Below, in pieces: positions 1 through 5,426 of a stretch of 6,140 nucleotides of DNA. Under the pieces are notes generated by a model, which saw only the letters and a list, made by a program, of their open reading frames with translations, ran no database searches and was not told the origin of the DNA. A program made the translations under genes and the position numbers. Numbering within the stretch: position 1 is the stretch's first letter; every line of letters begins with the position of its first letter. Location of the stretch: assembly GCA_002384685.1 (NCBI GenBank), contig DGAZ01000054.1, forward strand, positions 386 to 6,525. Reading direction: 5' to 3'. Source of the DNA: Methylophilales bacterium UBA4017. Lineage in GTDB: Bacteria; Pseudomonadota; Gammaproteobacteria; Burkholderiales; Methylophilaceae.

Positions 1-167
1 GTTTTGGCTTTATCACTCCCGATGATGGTGGCGATGACTTATTTGCTCACTTTTCAGCTATCGTTGACGATGGTTATAAAAGTTTAAAAGAAGGCGCAAG
101 AGTTTCTTTCGAAGTAACTGACGGCCCTAAGGGCAAGCAGGCTTCAAATATTCAGCCAGCTGGTTAA
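1..167 (+). CDS. Cold-shock domain protein, 5'-truncated by window edge
   Basis: This is the last 54 codons of a small cold-shock protein that binds single-stranded RNA and DNA in the cytoplasm. Bases 1-2 are the end of a Gly codon and reading continues from base 3 to TAA at 165-167. The visible part begins inside RNP1 (FGFI), contains the RNP2 segment LFAHFSAI and ends in IQPAG. By alignment to the intact copy just downstream, about 14 N-terminal residues lie outside the window, giving a protein of about 68 residues, normal for the family. It differs from that copy at D/E after TP, at AR/ET and S/T near KEG, and at the C-terminus (PAG versus KG). Family assignment is very secure. Which paralogue name applies (cspA, cspD, cspE) cannot be decided from sequence this short, so no symbol is given. 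Confidence 0.95.
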   Translation, partial: FGFITPDDGGDDLFAHFSAIVDDGYKSLKEGARVSFEVTDGPKGKQASNIQPAG

Positions 168-176
168 TTTCAAATG

Positions 177-196
177 AAGCTCTTTTATGAGTTTTT
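177..196 (+). terminator. Weak hairpin with T-tract after the first cold-shock gene
   Basis: AAGCTC (177-182) can pair with GAGTTT (189-194), with one G-T wobble, around a six-base loop TTTTAT; TTTTT runs at 192-196. The stem is short and AT-rich, so at best this is a leaky terminator or attenuator between the two cold-shock genes. It may instead be part of the leader of the second gene. Confidence 0.3.
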
Positions 197-228
197 AATT
201 TCATAATAATATTAAAAGGATTTATGCA

Positions 229-432
229 ATGGCAACAGGAACAGTAAAATGGTTTAATGATTCAAAAGGTTTTGGCTTTATCACTCCCGAAGATGGTGGT
301 GATGACTTATTTGCTCACTTTTCAGCTATCGTTGACGATGGTTATAAAAGTTTAAAAGAAGGTGAAACTGTTACTTTTGAAGTAACAGACGGCCCTAAAG
401 GCAAACAGGCTTCAAATATTCAAAAAGGTTAG
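229..432 (+). CDS. Cold-shock domain protein (CspA family), complete
   Basis: This encodes a complete 67-residue cold-shock protein, a single five-stranded beta-barrel (OB fold) that binds single-stranded RNA/DNA and acts as an RNA chaperone. RNP1 is KGFGFI (residues 13-18) and RNP2 is LFAHF (27-31); the start MATGTVKWFN is typical of the family. An AAAGGA ribosome-binding site (215-220) lies eight bases before the ATG at 229. An ATG at 224 is out of frame and ignored. The leader from the previous stop is only 61 bases, too short for the long cold-sensing 5' UTR of E. coli cspA, so classic thermosensor control is not evident. A strong terminator follows directly. Small cold-shock proteins are not all cold-induced, so induction is not claimed. 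It is a near-identical sister of the gene upstream. Confidence 0.97.
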   Translation: MATGTVKWFNDSKGFGFITPEDGGDDLFAHFSAIVDDGYKSLKEGETVTFEVTDGPKGKQASNIQKG

Positions 433-436
433 TTTC

Positions 437-468
437 AAAAAGGCCCTTGTTTAAAGGGCCTTTTTTTT
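437..468 (+). terminator. Strong intrinsic terminator, probably bidirectional
   Basis: A perfect 12-bp stem pairs AAAAAGGCCCTT (437-448) with AAGGGCCTTTTT (454-465) around the loop GTTTA, followed by a run of eight T (461-468). It starts five bases after the cold-shock stop codon. The left arm begins with five A, so on the minus strand the same hairpin ends in TTTTT; it abuts the icd stop codon (467-469), so it can also terminate icd transcription. Confidence 0.92.
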
Positions 469-1711
469 ACATGTTTGAAATAAGTGCCCTAGAAAAATCA
501 ATCGTTGATAAAGGCTTACATCCAGAGATTTGACTGGAAAAGTCAGCAGTAACTTTTTGCTCTTTCAACGTTTTCTCGAAGCTAGAAATTAGAATATCCG
601 CAGCATCAGCCCACCCCATATGAGTCAACATCATCTCAGCAGAAAGTATTAATGAGCTTGGATTGGCTATGTTTTTCCCGGCAATAGCAGGAGCCGTTCC
701 GTGAGTAGCTTCAAAGATAGCAGTGCTGTCTGATAAGTTTGCACCCGGCGATATTCCAATGCCCCCAACCTGAGCTGCTAATGCGTCAGATATATAGTCC
801 CCATTAAGATTAAGAGTTGCTACAACGTCATGATCCATAGGATTCAATAAAATTTCTTGTAGGAACGCGTCAGCAATCATATCTTTTATGACCACTTTTT
901 TTTCACCAACTAAAATCTCAACCACACCAGAATTATTTTCTATAGCCCCAAATTCCCTTTTAGCTAATTCGTAGCCCCATTCTTTAAATCCCCCTTCGGT
1001 AAACTTCATAATATTACCTTTATGCACAAGGGTGACTGATTTACGGTTGGTAGCTATAGCATACTCTATGGACCTTTTAATTAATCTTTGACTCCCCTCT
1101 ACGGATACTGGTTTAATGCCAATAGCGGAGGTGTTTGGAAATCGAATTTTGTCTTTATGGCCAAACTGATCTAACAGCCCCATAATCATATTTGCTTCAT
1201 TTGAGCCTGATTCGTATTCAATACCCGCATAGATATCTTCAGTATTTTCCCTAAATATAACCATATTGGTATCAGCTGGTCTTTTTAGTGGGCTTGGGAC
1301 GCCTTCAAAGTATCTAATGGGCCTCAGGCATACATACAGATCAAGTTGTTGTCTTAATGCTACATTGAGGGACCTAATCCCTCCGCCTACCGGGGTTGCT
1401 AGAGGCCCTTTGATGGAAAGAACATAGTCCTTCATTGCCTTAATAGTCTCATCAGGAAGCCATATGTTCTCACCATAAATCTTAGTAGCTTTTTCTCCAG
1501 CAAAGACTTCCATCCAAATAATTTCTTTGGTAGCACCGTATGCTTTTCTTATAGCAGAGGAAACGACCTCTTGCATTGGGGGCGTAATATCCTCACCTAT
1601 CCCATCCCCAGTTATATACGGAATAATTGGCCTATCCGGAACTTGTAGGTTTAGGTTAGAATCAATGTGTATCGATTCGCCATTATTAGGAATTATTATT
1701 TTACTTGTCAT
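467..1711 (-). CDS. icd: Isocitrate dehydrogenase (type I, predicted NAD-preferring)
   Basis: The 414-residue protein aligns end to end with E. coli Icd (416 residues, recalled from memory). It converts isocitrate to 2-oxoglutarate and CO2 in the cytoplasm, for the TCA cycle and glutamate synthesis. Substrate and metal residues are intact: S114 and N116 in GGGIRSLNVALR, R120, R130, R154, Y161, K231, D281, D305 and D309. S114 corresponds to the serine phosphorylated by AceK in E. coli. The cofactor pocket differs: residues matching E. coli R292, K344, Y345, V351, Y391 and R395 are N290, A342, I343, A349, A389 and S393. The Ile/Ala/Ser pattern is that of NAD-dependent enzymes, although the usual Asp at 344 is Ala here. 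The ATG (1709-1711) matches the family start and has a GAAAGG ribosome-binding site five bases upstream. The gene converges on the cold-shock gene and diverges from rluE, as in E. coli. Enzyme identity is near certain; cofactor choice is inference. Confidence 0.97.
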   Translation of the reverse strand: MTSKIIIPNNGESIHIDSNLNLQVPDRPIIPYITGDGIGEDITPPMQEVVSSAIRKAYGATKEIIWMEVFAGEKATKIYGENIWLPDETIKAMKDYVLSIKGPLATPVGGGIRSLNVALRQQLDLYVCLRPIRYFEGVPSPLKRPADTNMVIFRENTEDIYAGIEYESGSNEANMIMGLLDQFGHKDKIRFPNTSAIGIKPVSVEGSQRLIKRSIEYAIATNRKSVTLVHKGNIMKFTEGGFKEWGYELAKREFGAIENNSGVVEILVGEKKVVIKDMIADAFLQEILLNPMDHDVVATLNLNGDYISDALAAQVGGIGISPGANLSDSTAIFEATHGTAPAIAGKNIANPSSLILSAEMMLTHMGWADAADILISSFEKTLKEQKVTADFSSQISGCKPLSTIDFSRALISNM

Positions 1712-1734
1712 AGATGCCTTTCTTGCCGTTAAAA
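1705..1734 (+). promoter_or_regulatory. Possible rluE promoter overlapping the icd start
   Basis: TTGTCA (1705-1710, five of six matches to a -35 box) is followed 18 bp later by a poor -10 candidate, TTAAAA (1729-1734). Transcription from it would begin at or next to the rluE ATG at 1739, giving a leaderless or nearly leaderless message, which would fit the absence of a Shine-Dalgarno sequence. The -10 match is weak and a promoter deeper inside icd is equally possible. Confidence 0.25.
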
Positions 1735-1738
1735 ATTT

Positions 1739-2275
1739 ATGTTAATTATTTTCAATAAACCTTATGGGGTAATTACTCAATTTTCGGAGCATGATGTTTA
1801 TCCTACATTAAAAGAATTTATACCCCACAAAAACGTATATCCTGCTGGTCGCTTAGATACAGATAGCGAAGGTCTAGTCATTTTAACTGACAATGGAGCA
1901 TTGCAGAACAAATTATCCGATCCATTAAGTAGCATAGAGAAAGTATACGTAGTCCAAGTTGAAAATATACCTAGTAGAGACGACCTATTAAAGCTTGAAA
2001 AAGGAGTTATGATTTCTAAATACTTTACGAAACCAGCAAAAGCTAAAATGATAGATGAGCCCACGCTGTGGGAAAGAGTCCCGCCAATTAGAAAGAGAAA
2101 TTCGATACCAACTTCATGGTTAGAGATTAGAATTACAGAAGGTAAGAATAGGCAGGTAAGAAAAATGACAGCTGCGATTGGATTTCCTACCCTTAGGCTT
2201 GTAAGGCTAAGTATTGGTGATTATAAAATAGGGGATTTAGAACCTGGTAATTATCATGTTGTTGAATCATCATAA
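1739..2275 (+). CDS. rluE: 23S rRNA pseudouridine synthase RluE
   Basis: This 178-residue RsuA/RluB/E/F-type pseudouridine synthase most closely matches E. coli RluE, which makes pseudouridine 2457 of 23S rRNA near the peptidyl transferase centre. It opens directly with LIIFNKPYGV, has the catalytic loop GRLDTDSEG with catalytic Asp40, the stretch PPIRKRNSIPTSWLEI (115-130) shared with RluE, and the C-terminal motif EGKNRQVRKMT (134-144) followed by GFPTLRLVR. It lacks the basic N-terminal extension of E. coli RluE (217 residues); there is no separate S4 domain, as expected for RluE. The start is fixed because the same frame has a TAA at 1730 and no earlier start codon. No Shine-Dalgarno is visible. 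The divergent icd neighbour, 27 bp away, is the same arrangement as in E. coli and supports orthology. No terminator follows. Confidence 0.93.
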   Translation: MLIIFNKPYGVITQFSEHDVYPTLKEFIPHKNVYPAGRLDTDSEGLVILTDNGALQNKLSDPLSSIEKVYVVQVENIPSRDDLLKLEKGVMISKYFTKPAKAKMIDEPTLWERVPPIRKRNSIPTSWLEIRITEGKNRQVRKMTAAIGFPTLRLVRLSIGDYKIGDLEPGNYHVVESS

Positions 2276-2296
2276 ATAAATGAAAATCTATTCAAA

Positions 2297-2305
2297 TGAT
2301 ATAAT
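2297..2305 (+). promoter_or_regulatory. Extended -10 promoter of aroC
   Basis: TGATATAAT is an exact match to the extended -10 consensus TGnTATAAT, lying in the 67-bp gap between rluE and aroC. No good -35 box is present at 16-18 bp, which is typical of extended -10 promoters. The predicted start near 2312 would give a leader of about 30 bases carrying the TAGGA ribosome-binding site (2331-2335), seven bases before the aroC ATG. It would drive aroC and the overlapping transporter gene. Confidence 0.65.
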
Positions 2306-2342
2306 TTAAGAATAAACTTCAGTGATATTTTAGGAATAATAT

Positions 2343-3431
2343 ATGTCAGGCAATACATTTGGGCAACTCTTTACCCTTACATCATTTGGCGAATCCCATG
2401 GCCCAGCAATTGGAGGGGTTATTGATGGCTGTCCTCCAGGATTAAGTCTTAGCGAGGCAGATTTGCAAGTTGATTTGGATAGAAGAAAGCCGGGCACATC
2501 TAGATTTGTAACCCAAAGAAAAGAAGATGATGCGGTAGAAATACTTTCAGGTGTTTTTGAAGGAAAAACCACTGGGGCACCAATAGGATTGATTATTAGA
2601 AATAAGGATCAACGCAGTCAAGATTATTCTAAAATAAAAGAAACCTTTAGACCTGGTCACGCTGACTTTACTTACCAACAAAAGTATGGCACTCGAGATT
2701 ATAGGGGTGGTGGACGATCAAGCGCTAGGGAAACTGCAGTTAGGGTTGCGGCTGGCGCAGTTGCAAAAAAATGGTTAAAAGAACAATTGCAAATTGATAT
2801 TCGTGCTTGCCTAACTCAATTAGGTGACAAAATTATCCCCATAACGGATTGGAATGTAGTTAATAATAATTCTTTTTTTGCTGCAGACAGCTTAATAGTA
2901 GAAGATTTAGGCATTTACCTTGACGCAATTCGTTCCGACAAAAACTCTGTCGGAGCCAAAATTTTCGTACAAGCAATAAATATGCCTATCGGATTAGGAG
3001 AGCCTATTTTTAGCCGCTTGGATGCTGATATTGCTTCGGCTATGATGAGTATCAATGCTACAAAGGGTGTAGAGATCGGTTCGGGATTTATGAGTGTCTC
3101 ACAAAAAGGTACTGAGCATGGAGACGAACTTACTAGGAAGGGTTTTAAGTCAAATAATGCAGGAGGTATTCTTGGGGGAATTTCGACCGGGCAAAATATT
3201 GAGGTGAATGTTGCTTTTAAACCAACATCGAGTATACCTCAGGAGAGGCAATCAATCGATGTGCAAGGCAATGAGGTAGAGATGAAAACAACAGGAAGGC
3301 ACGACCCTTGCGTTGCGATCAGAGCGGTACCAATTGTTGAGGCAATGCTAGCTCTGGTGTTGATTGATCATGTGCTTAGAGATCGTGCACAGAACATGGA
3401 AGTTACAAGAGTGCATCCCTTTTCAGTGTGA
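2343..3431 (+). CDS. aroC: Chorismate synthase
   Basis: This encodes a 362-residue chorismate synthase, the usual length (E. coli 361). It is the last shikimate-pathway step: anti-elimination of phosphate from 5-enolpyruvylshikimate-3-phosphate to chorismate, needing reduced FMN, by a cytoplasmic homotetramer. All three family signatures are present: GESHG (16-20, with conserved His19), the block RPGHAD (103-108, His106) running into GGRSSARETAVRVAAGAVA (123-141), and RHDPC (319-323). The two histidines are the known acid-base pair of the family. The start MSGNTFGQLF is the standard N-terminus and has a TAGGA ribosome-binding site. Its TGA stop overlaps the GTG start of the following transporter gene, so the two are very likely one transcription unit. 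The reading frame is intact with nothing unusual in the protein. Confidence 0.98.
   Translation: MSGNTFGQLFTLTSFGESHGPAIGGVIDGCPPGLSLSEADLQVDLDRRKPGTSRFVTQRKEDDAVEILSGVFEGKTTGAPIGLIIRNKDQRSQDYSKIKETFRPGHADFTYQQKYGTRDYRGGGRSSARETAVRVAAGAVAKKWLKEQLQIDIRACLTQLGDKIIPITDWNVVNNNSFFAADSLIVEDLGIYLDAIRSDKNSVGAKIFVQAINMPIGLGEPIFSRLDADIASAMMSINATKGVEIGSGFMSVSQKGTEHGDELTRKGFKSNNAGGILGGISTGQNIEVNVAFKPTSSIPQERQSIDVQGNEVEMKTTGRHDPCVAIRAVPIVEAMLALVLIDHVLRDRAQNMEVTRVHPFSV
3428..3431 (+). other. GTGA stop/start overlap of aroC and the transporter gene
   Basis: The GTG start of the transporter (3428-3430) overlaps the aroC TGA (3429-3431) by the four-base GTGA arrangement. No convincing Shine-Dalgarno precedes it, so translation probably depends on ribosomes finishing aroC. 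No alternative start exists before the first membrane helix: the next in-frame ATG is at residue 95. Confidence 0.8.
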
Positions 3432-4585
3432 CCCCCATACTTTTTTGGCAATTAGCCAGGTTTTATTTTGTTTATTATTTTTTTGTTGGGTTATTCACCC
3501 CATACTGGGGACTTTATCTCCAATCCCTCCAGTTCGATGCACTACAAATCGGTATACTCCTTTCTCTTTTCCAGTTTAGCAGAATCTTTGCCCCGAATTT
3601 TTGGGGGTGGCTTGCTGACCATACTGAAGAAAGAGCAAAATGGATTAGATTTACGGCTTTTGTTGGGGTAATCGGGTTTTGTGGGATTTTTTGGGCTAAT
3701 ACATTCGCATCAATGCTTTTGATTATGATGGCTATGAGCATTTTTACCAGCTCAACATTACCTCTTGCAGAGTCCCTTACGCTTGGACATTTAGCGTCTC
3801 ATAAGGGCGATAGTAGCTATAGCCGAATTCGATTGTGGGGCTCCATCGGTTTTATTTGCGCTGCTTTTTTTCTAGGATTTATAATAGATCAGCTTAGTAT
3901 AAATTCTGTTGTATGGGCTTTGCTTATAACTCAGGCTGCAATCTTCATATCCTCAACATCTATACCCGAAAAAAAAATAAAGCCAGAAGACACTATAAGA
4001 AGGCCAATTATTAGCGTGATTAAAAATCCTCAGGTTATGTTTTTATTAGTAGGGTGCGCCTTGATGGTTTCATCTCATGGGCTTTTGTACAATTTCTATT
4101 CAATTTTTCTTAAATCGAATAACTATTCAAATTTCATGATCGGCTCCCTATGGTCTATCGGGGTGATTTGTGAAATTTTTATTTTCTTGCTCATGCCTAA
4201 AATTTTAAAGGCAATAAATGTAAGGCAAGTCATATTAATTAGCCTGGCATTTGCTGTGATAAGGTTTTATTTGATTGGTGCATACGTAGATCATTTGATT
4301 ATTTTGATTTTTGCTCAAATATTGCATGCAGCAACCTTTGGAAGCTTCCATGTCGCTTCCATACACATCGTTGAACATTTTTTTAATAAAGACCATCACG
4401 CGAGAGGCCAGTCTCTTTATAACAGTATTACCTATGGGGTTGGAGGTGCGATTGGTGGTTTGGGTGGTGGATATATGATTGAAAGTTTCGGTGCTGAAAT
4501 GACATTTTCACTTTCAGCACTTCTCCCGCTTCTGGGGTTTTTGATTATATTCTTTGGATTAAAAGATTTCCCAAAAAATATATAA
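3428..4585 (+). CDS. MFS transporter, MFS_1-like (HcaT/LacY-type), substrate unknown
   Basis: This is a 385-residue inner-membrane protein of the major facilitator superfamily. Hydrophobic segments fit 12 helices, at about residues 8-30, 40-60, 75-91, 95-115, 137-156, 160-178, 203-223, 237-257, 266-286, 289-309, 330-350 and 358-378. A cytoplasmic loop rich in charge (EKKIKPEDTIRR, 181-192) joins the two six-helix halves. The helix 2-3 loop GWLADHTEERAK (60-71) resembles MFS motif A, and RLWGSIGFI (135-143) is characteristic of the group that includes HcaT (phenylpropionate transporter) and nucleoside/sugar symporters. The substrate cannot be read from sequence, and HcaT-type annotations are usually only by similarity. 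Coupling to aroC makes an aromatic or shikimate-related substrate conceivable but unproven. The GTG start has no ribosome-binding site and overlaps the aroC stop. The gene ends one base from the convergent folE2 stop, with no terminator between. Confidence 0.9.
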   Translation: MTPILFWQLARFYFVYYFFVGLFTPYWGLYLQSLQFDALQIGILLSLFQFSRIFAPNFWGWLADHTEERAKWIRFTAFVGVIGFCGIFWANTFASMLLIMMAMSIFTSSTLPLAESLTLGHLASHKGDSSYSRIRLWGSIGFICAAFFLGFIIDQLSINSVVWALLITQAAIFISSTSIPEKKIKPEDTIRRPIISVIKNPQVMFLLVGCALMVSSHGLLYNFYSIFLKSNNYSNFMIGSLWSIGVICEIFIFLLMPKILKAINVRQVILISLAFAVIRFYLIGAYVDHLIILIFAQILHAATFGSFHVASIHIVEHFFNKDHHARGQSLYNSITYGVGGAIGGLGGGYMIESFGAEMTFSLSALLPLLGFLIIFFGLKDFPKNI

Positions 4586-4586
4586 C

Positions 4587-5390
4587 CTAAAAAATATTTC
4601 CACCTCGAATTAGTGCATAAGCAGAATGATTATGAATTGACTCAAAGTTTTCTGACTCCACAATAAAACTATCAACGCTCTTGTGCTTATTTAGCTCTGA
4701 GGCAATATCCCTAACCATATCTTCAACAAACTTAGGATTGTCATAAGCTTTTTCTGTTACAAACTTTTCATCTGGGCGTTTTAGTAATCCATAAAGCTCA
4801 CTAGATGCTTGTTTCTCTATTATCTCAACAATATCTTCTATCCAAACTAAATCATTAGTTTGTATGGTGACAGTTACATGTGATCTTTGATTATGAGCCC
4901 CGTAGTCAGAGATATTTTTTGAACAAGGGCATAAACTTGTTACTGGAACAAGAACTTTTGTTGTATTAGTAAATACTCCACCTACAATTTTTCCTATAAA
5001 GCTTACTTCATAATCTAATAGACTCATTACACCAGAAATTGGGGCTTTTTTATTTATAAAATAAGGAAAAGTCATTTCTATATCACAAGCTTTTGATTCG
5101 AGCCTTTCTAGTGTTTGGTTAAGTATGGTCTCAAATGATTTAACTGAAATAGCTTCAAAATTTTCATTGAGAATTTCAACAAACCTCGACATATGTGTGC
5201 CTTTAAAGTTATGGGGCAAATGCACATACATATTAAAATTAGCAATTGTATGCTGAACTCCTCCATTTTTATCCTTAACAATAATAGGGTGTTTTATAGA
5301 TCGTATTCCAACCTGATCAATATCTAGATGCCTTTTATCAGAGGTATTCTGTACGTCTTCAATTAGTTCAGGATTTGTTGGTCTATTCAT
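4587..5390 (-). CDS. folE2: GTP cyclohydrolase FolE2 (type IB)
   Basis: This 267-residue enzyme converts GTP to 7,8-dihydroneopterin triphosphate and formate, the entry to folate (and other pterin/deazapurine) synthesis. It belongs to the GCYH-IB family, unrelated in sequence to FolE and not strictly zinc-dependent. It matches Neisseria FolE2 (from memory) nearly throughout: KGTHMSRF (63-70), the block TSLCPCSK (151-158) with the conserved metal/catalytic Cys, YGAHNQRSHVTV (163-174), LYGLLKRPDEKFVTEKAY (199-216), and the C-terminal ESENFESIHNHSAYA (245-259). Length is standard. The ATG at 5388-5390 gives the usual N-terminus; upstream there is only a weak AAAGA six bases away. It lies 36 bp after dxs on the same strand, probably one operon with no promoter or terminator visible in the gap. 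I saw no Zur-type palindrome there, so zinc control is not indicated locally. Confidence 0.97.
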   Translation of the reverse strand: MNRPTNPELIEDVQNTSDKRHLDIDQVGIRSIKHPIIVKDKNGGVQHTIANFNMYVHLPHNFKGTHMSRFVEILNENFEAISVKSFETILNQTLERLESKACDIEMTFPYFINKKAPISGVMSLLDYEVSFIGKIVGGVFTNTTKVLVPVTSLCPCSKNISDYGAHNQRSHVTVTIQTNDLVWIEDIVEIIEKQASSELYGLLKRPDEKFVTEKAYDNPKFVEDMVRDIASELNKHKSVDSFIVESENFESIHNHSAYALIRGGNIF

Positions 5391-5426
5391 TTAGGGTCTT
5401 TGCTTTTAATTGAGATCAAGATTTTA

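Larger units (their letters stand above)
1..439 (+). repeat. Tandem gene duplication: two cold-shock gene copies
   Basis: Bases 1-154 align without gaps to 269-422 (offset 268) with 11 substitutions by my count. After a 3-base length difference near the C-terminus, the match continues across the stop codons into the 3' flank: GGTTAATTTCAAA at 162-174 versus GGTTAGTTTCAAA at 427-439. One G/A change there makes the stop TAA in one copy and TAG in the other. The duplicated unit therefore includes a little non-coding DNA. The left end of the repeat unit lies outside the window. Confidence 0.9.

Noticed and set aside
1527..1745. Plus-strand open frame of 72 codons antisense to the icd start.
   Set aside because: It is a shadow of icd with no ribosome-binding site or recognisable family, and it covers a clearly real gene.
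2330..2572. Minus-strand open frame opposite the start of aroC.
   Set aside because: It is antisense to the invariant N-terminal region of chorismate synthase and has no protein features of its own.
2932..2956. Inverted repeat inside aroC: TCCGACA (2934-2940), seven-base loop, TGTCGGA (2948-2954), extendable by one wobble and one G-C pair.
   Set aside because: It lies mid-gene in intact coding sequence with no T-run on either strand, occurs only once in the window, and a stem of this length is expected by chance in 6 kb.
3364..3671. Short plus-strand frames across the aroC/transporter junction (3364-3579, 3468-3671).
   Set aside because: They are out of frame with both real genes and only mirror their hydrophobic codons; no sign of a frameshift or gene remnant.
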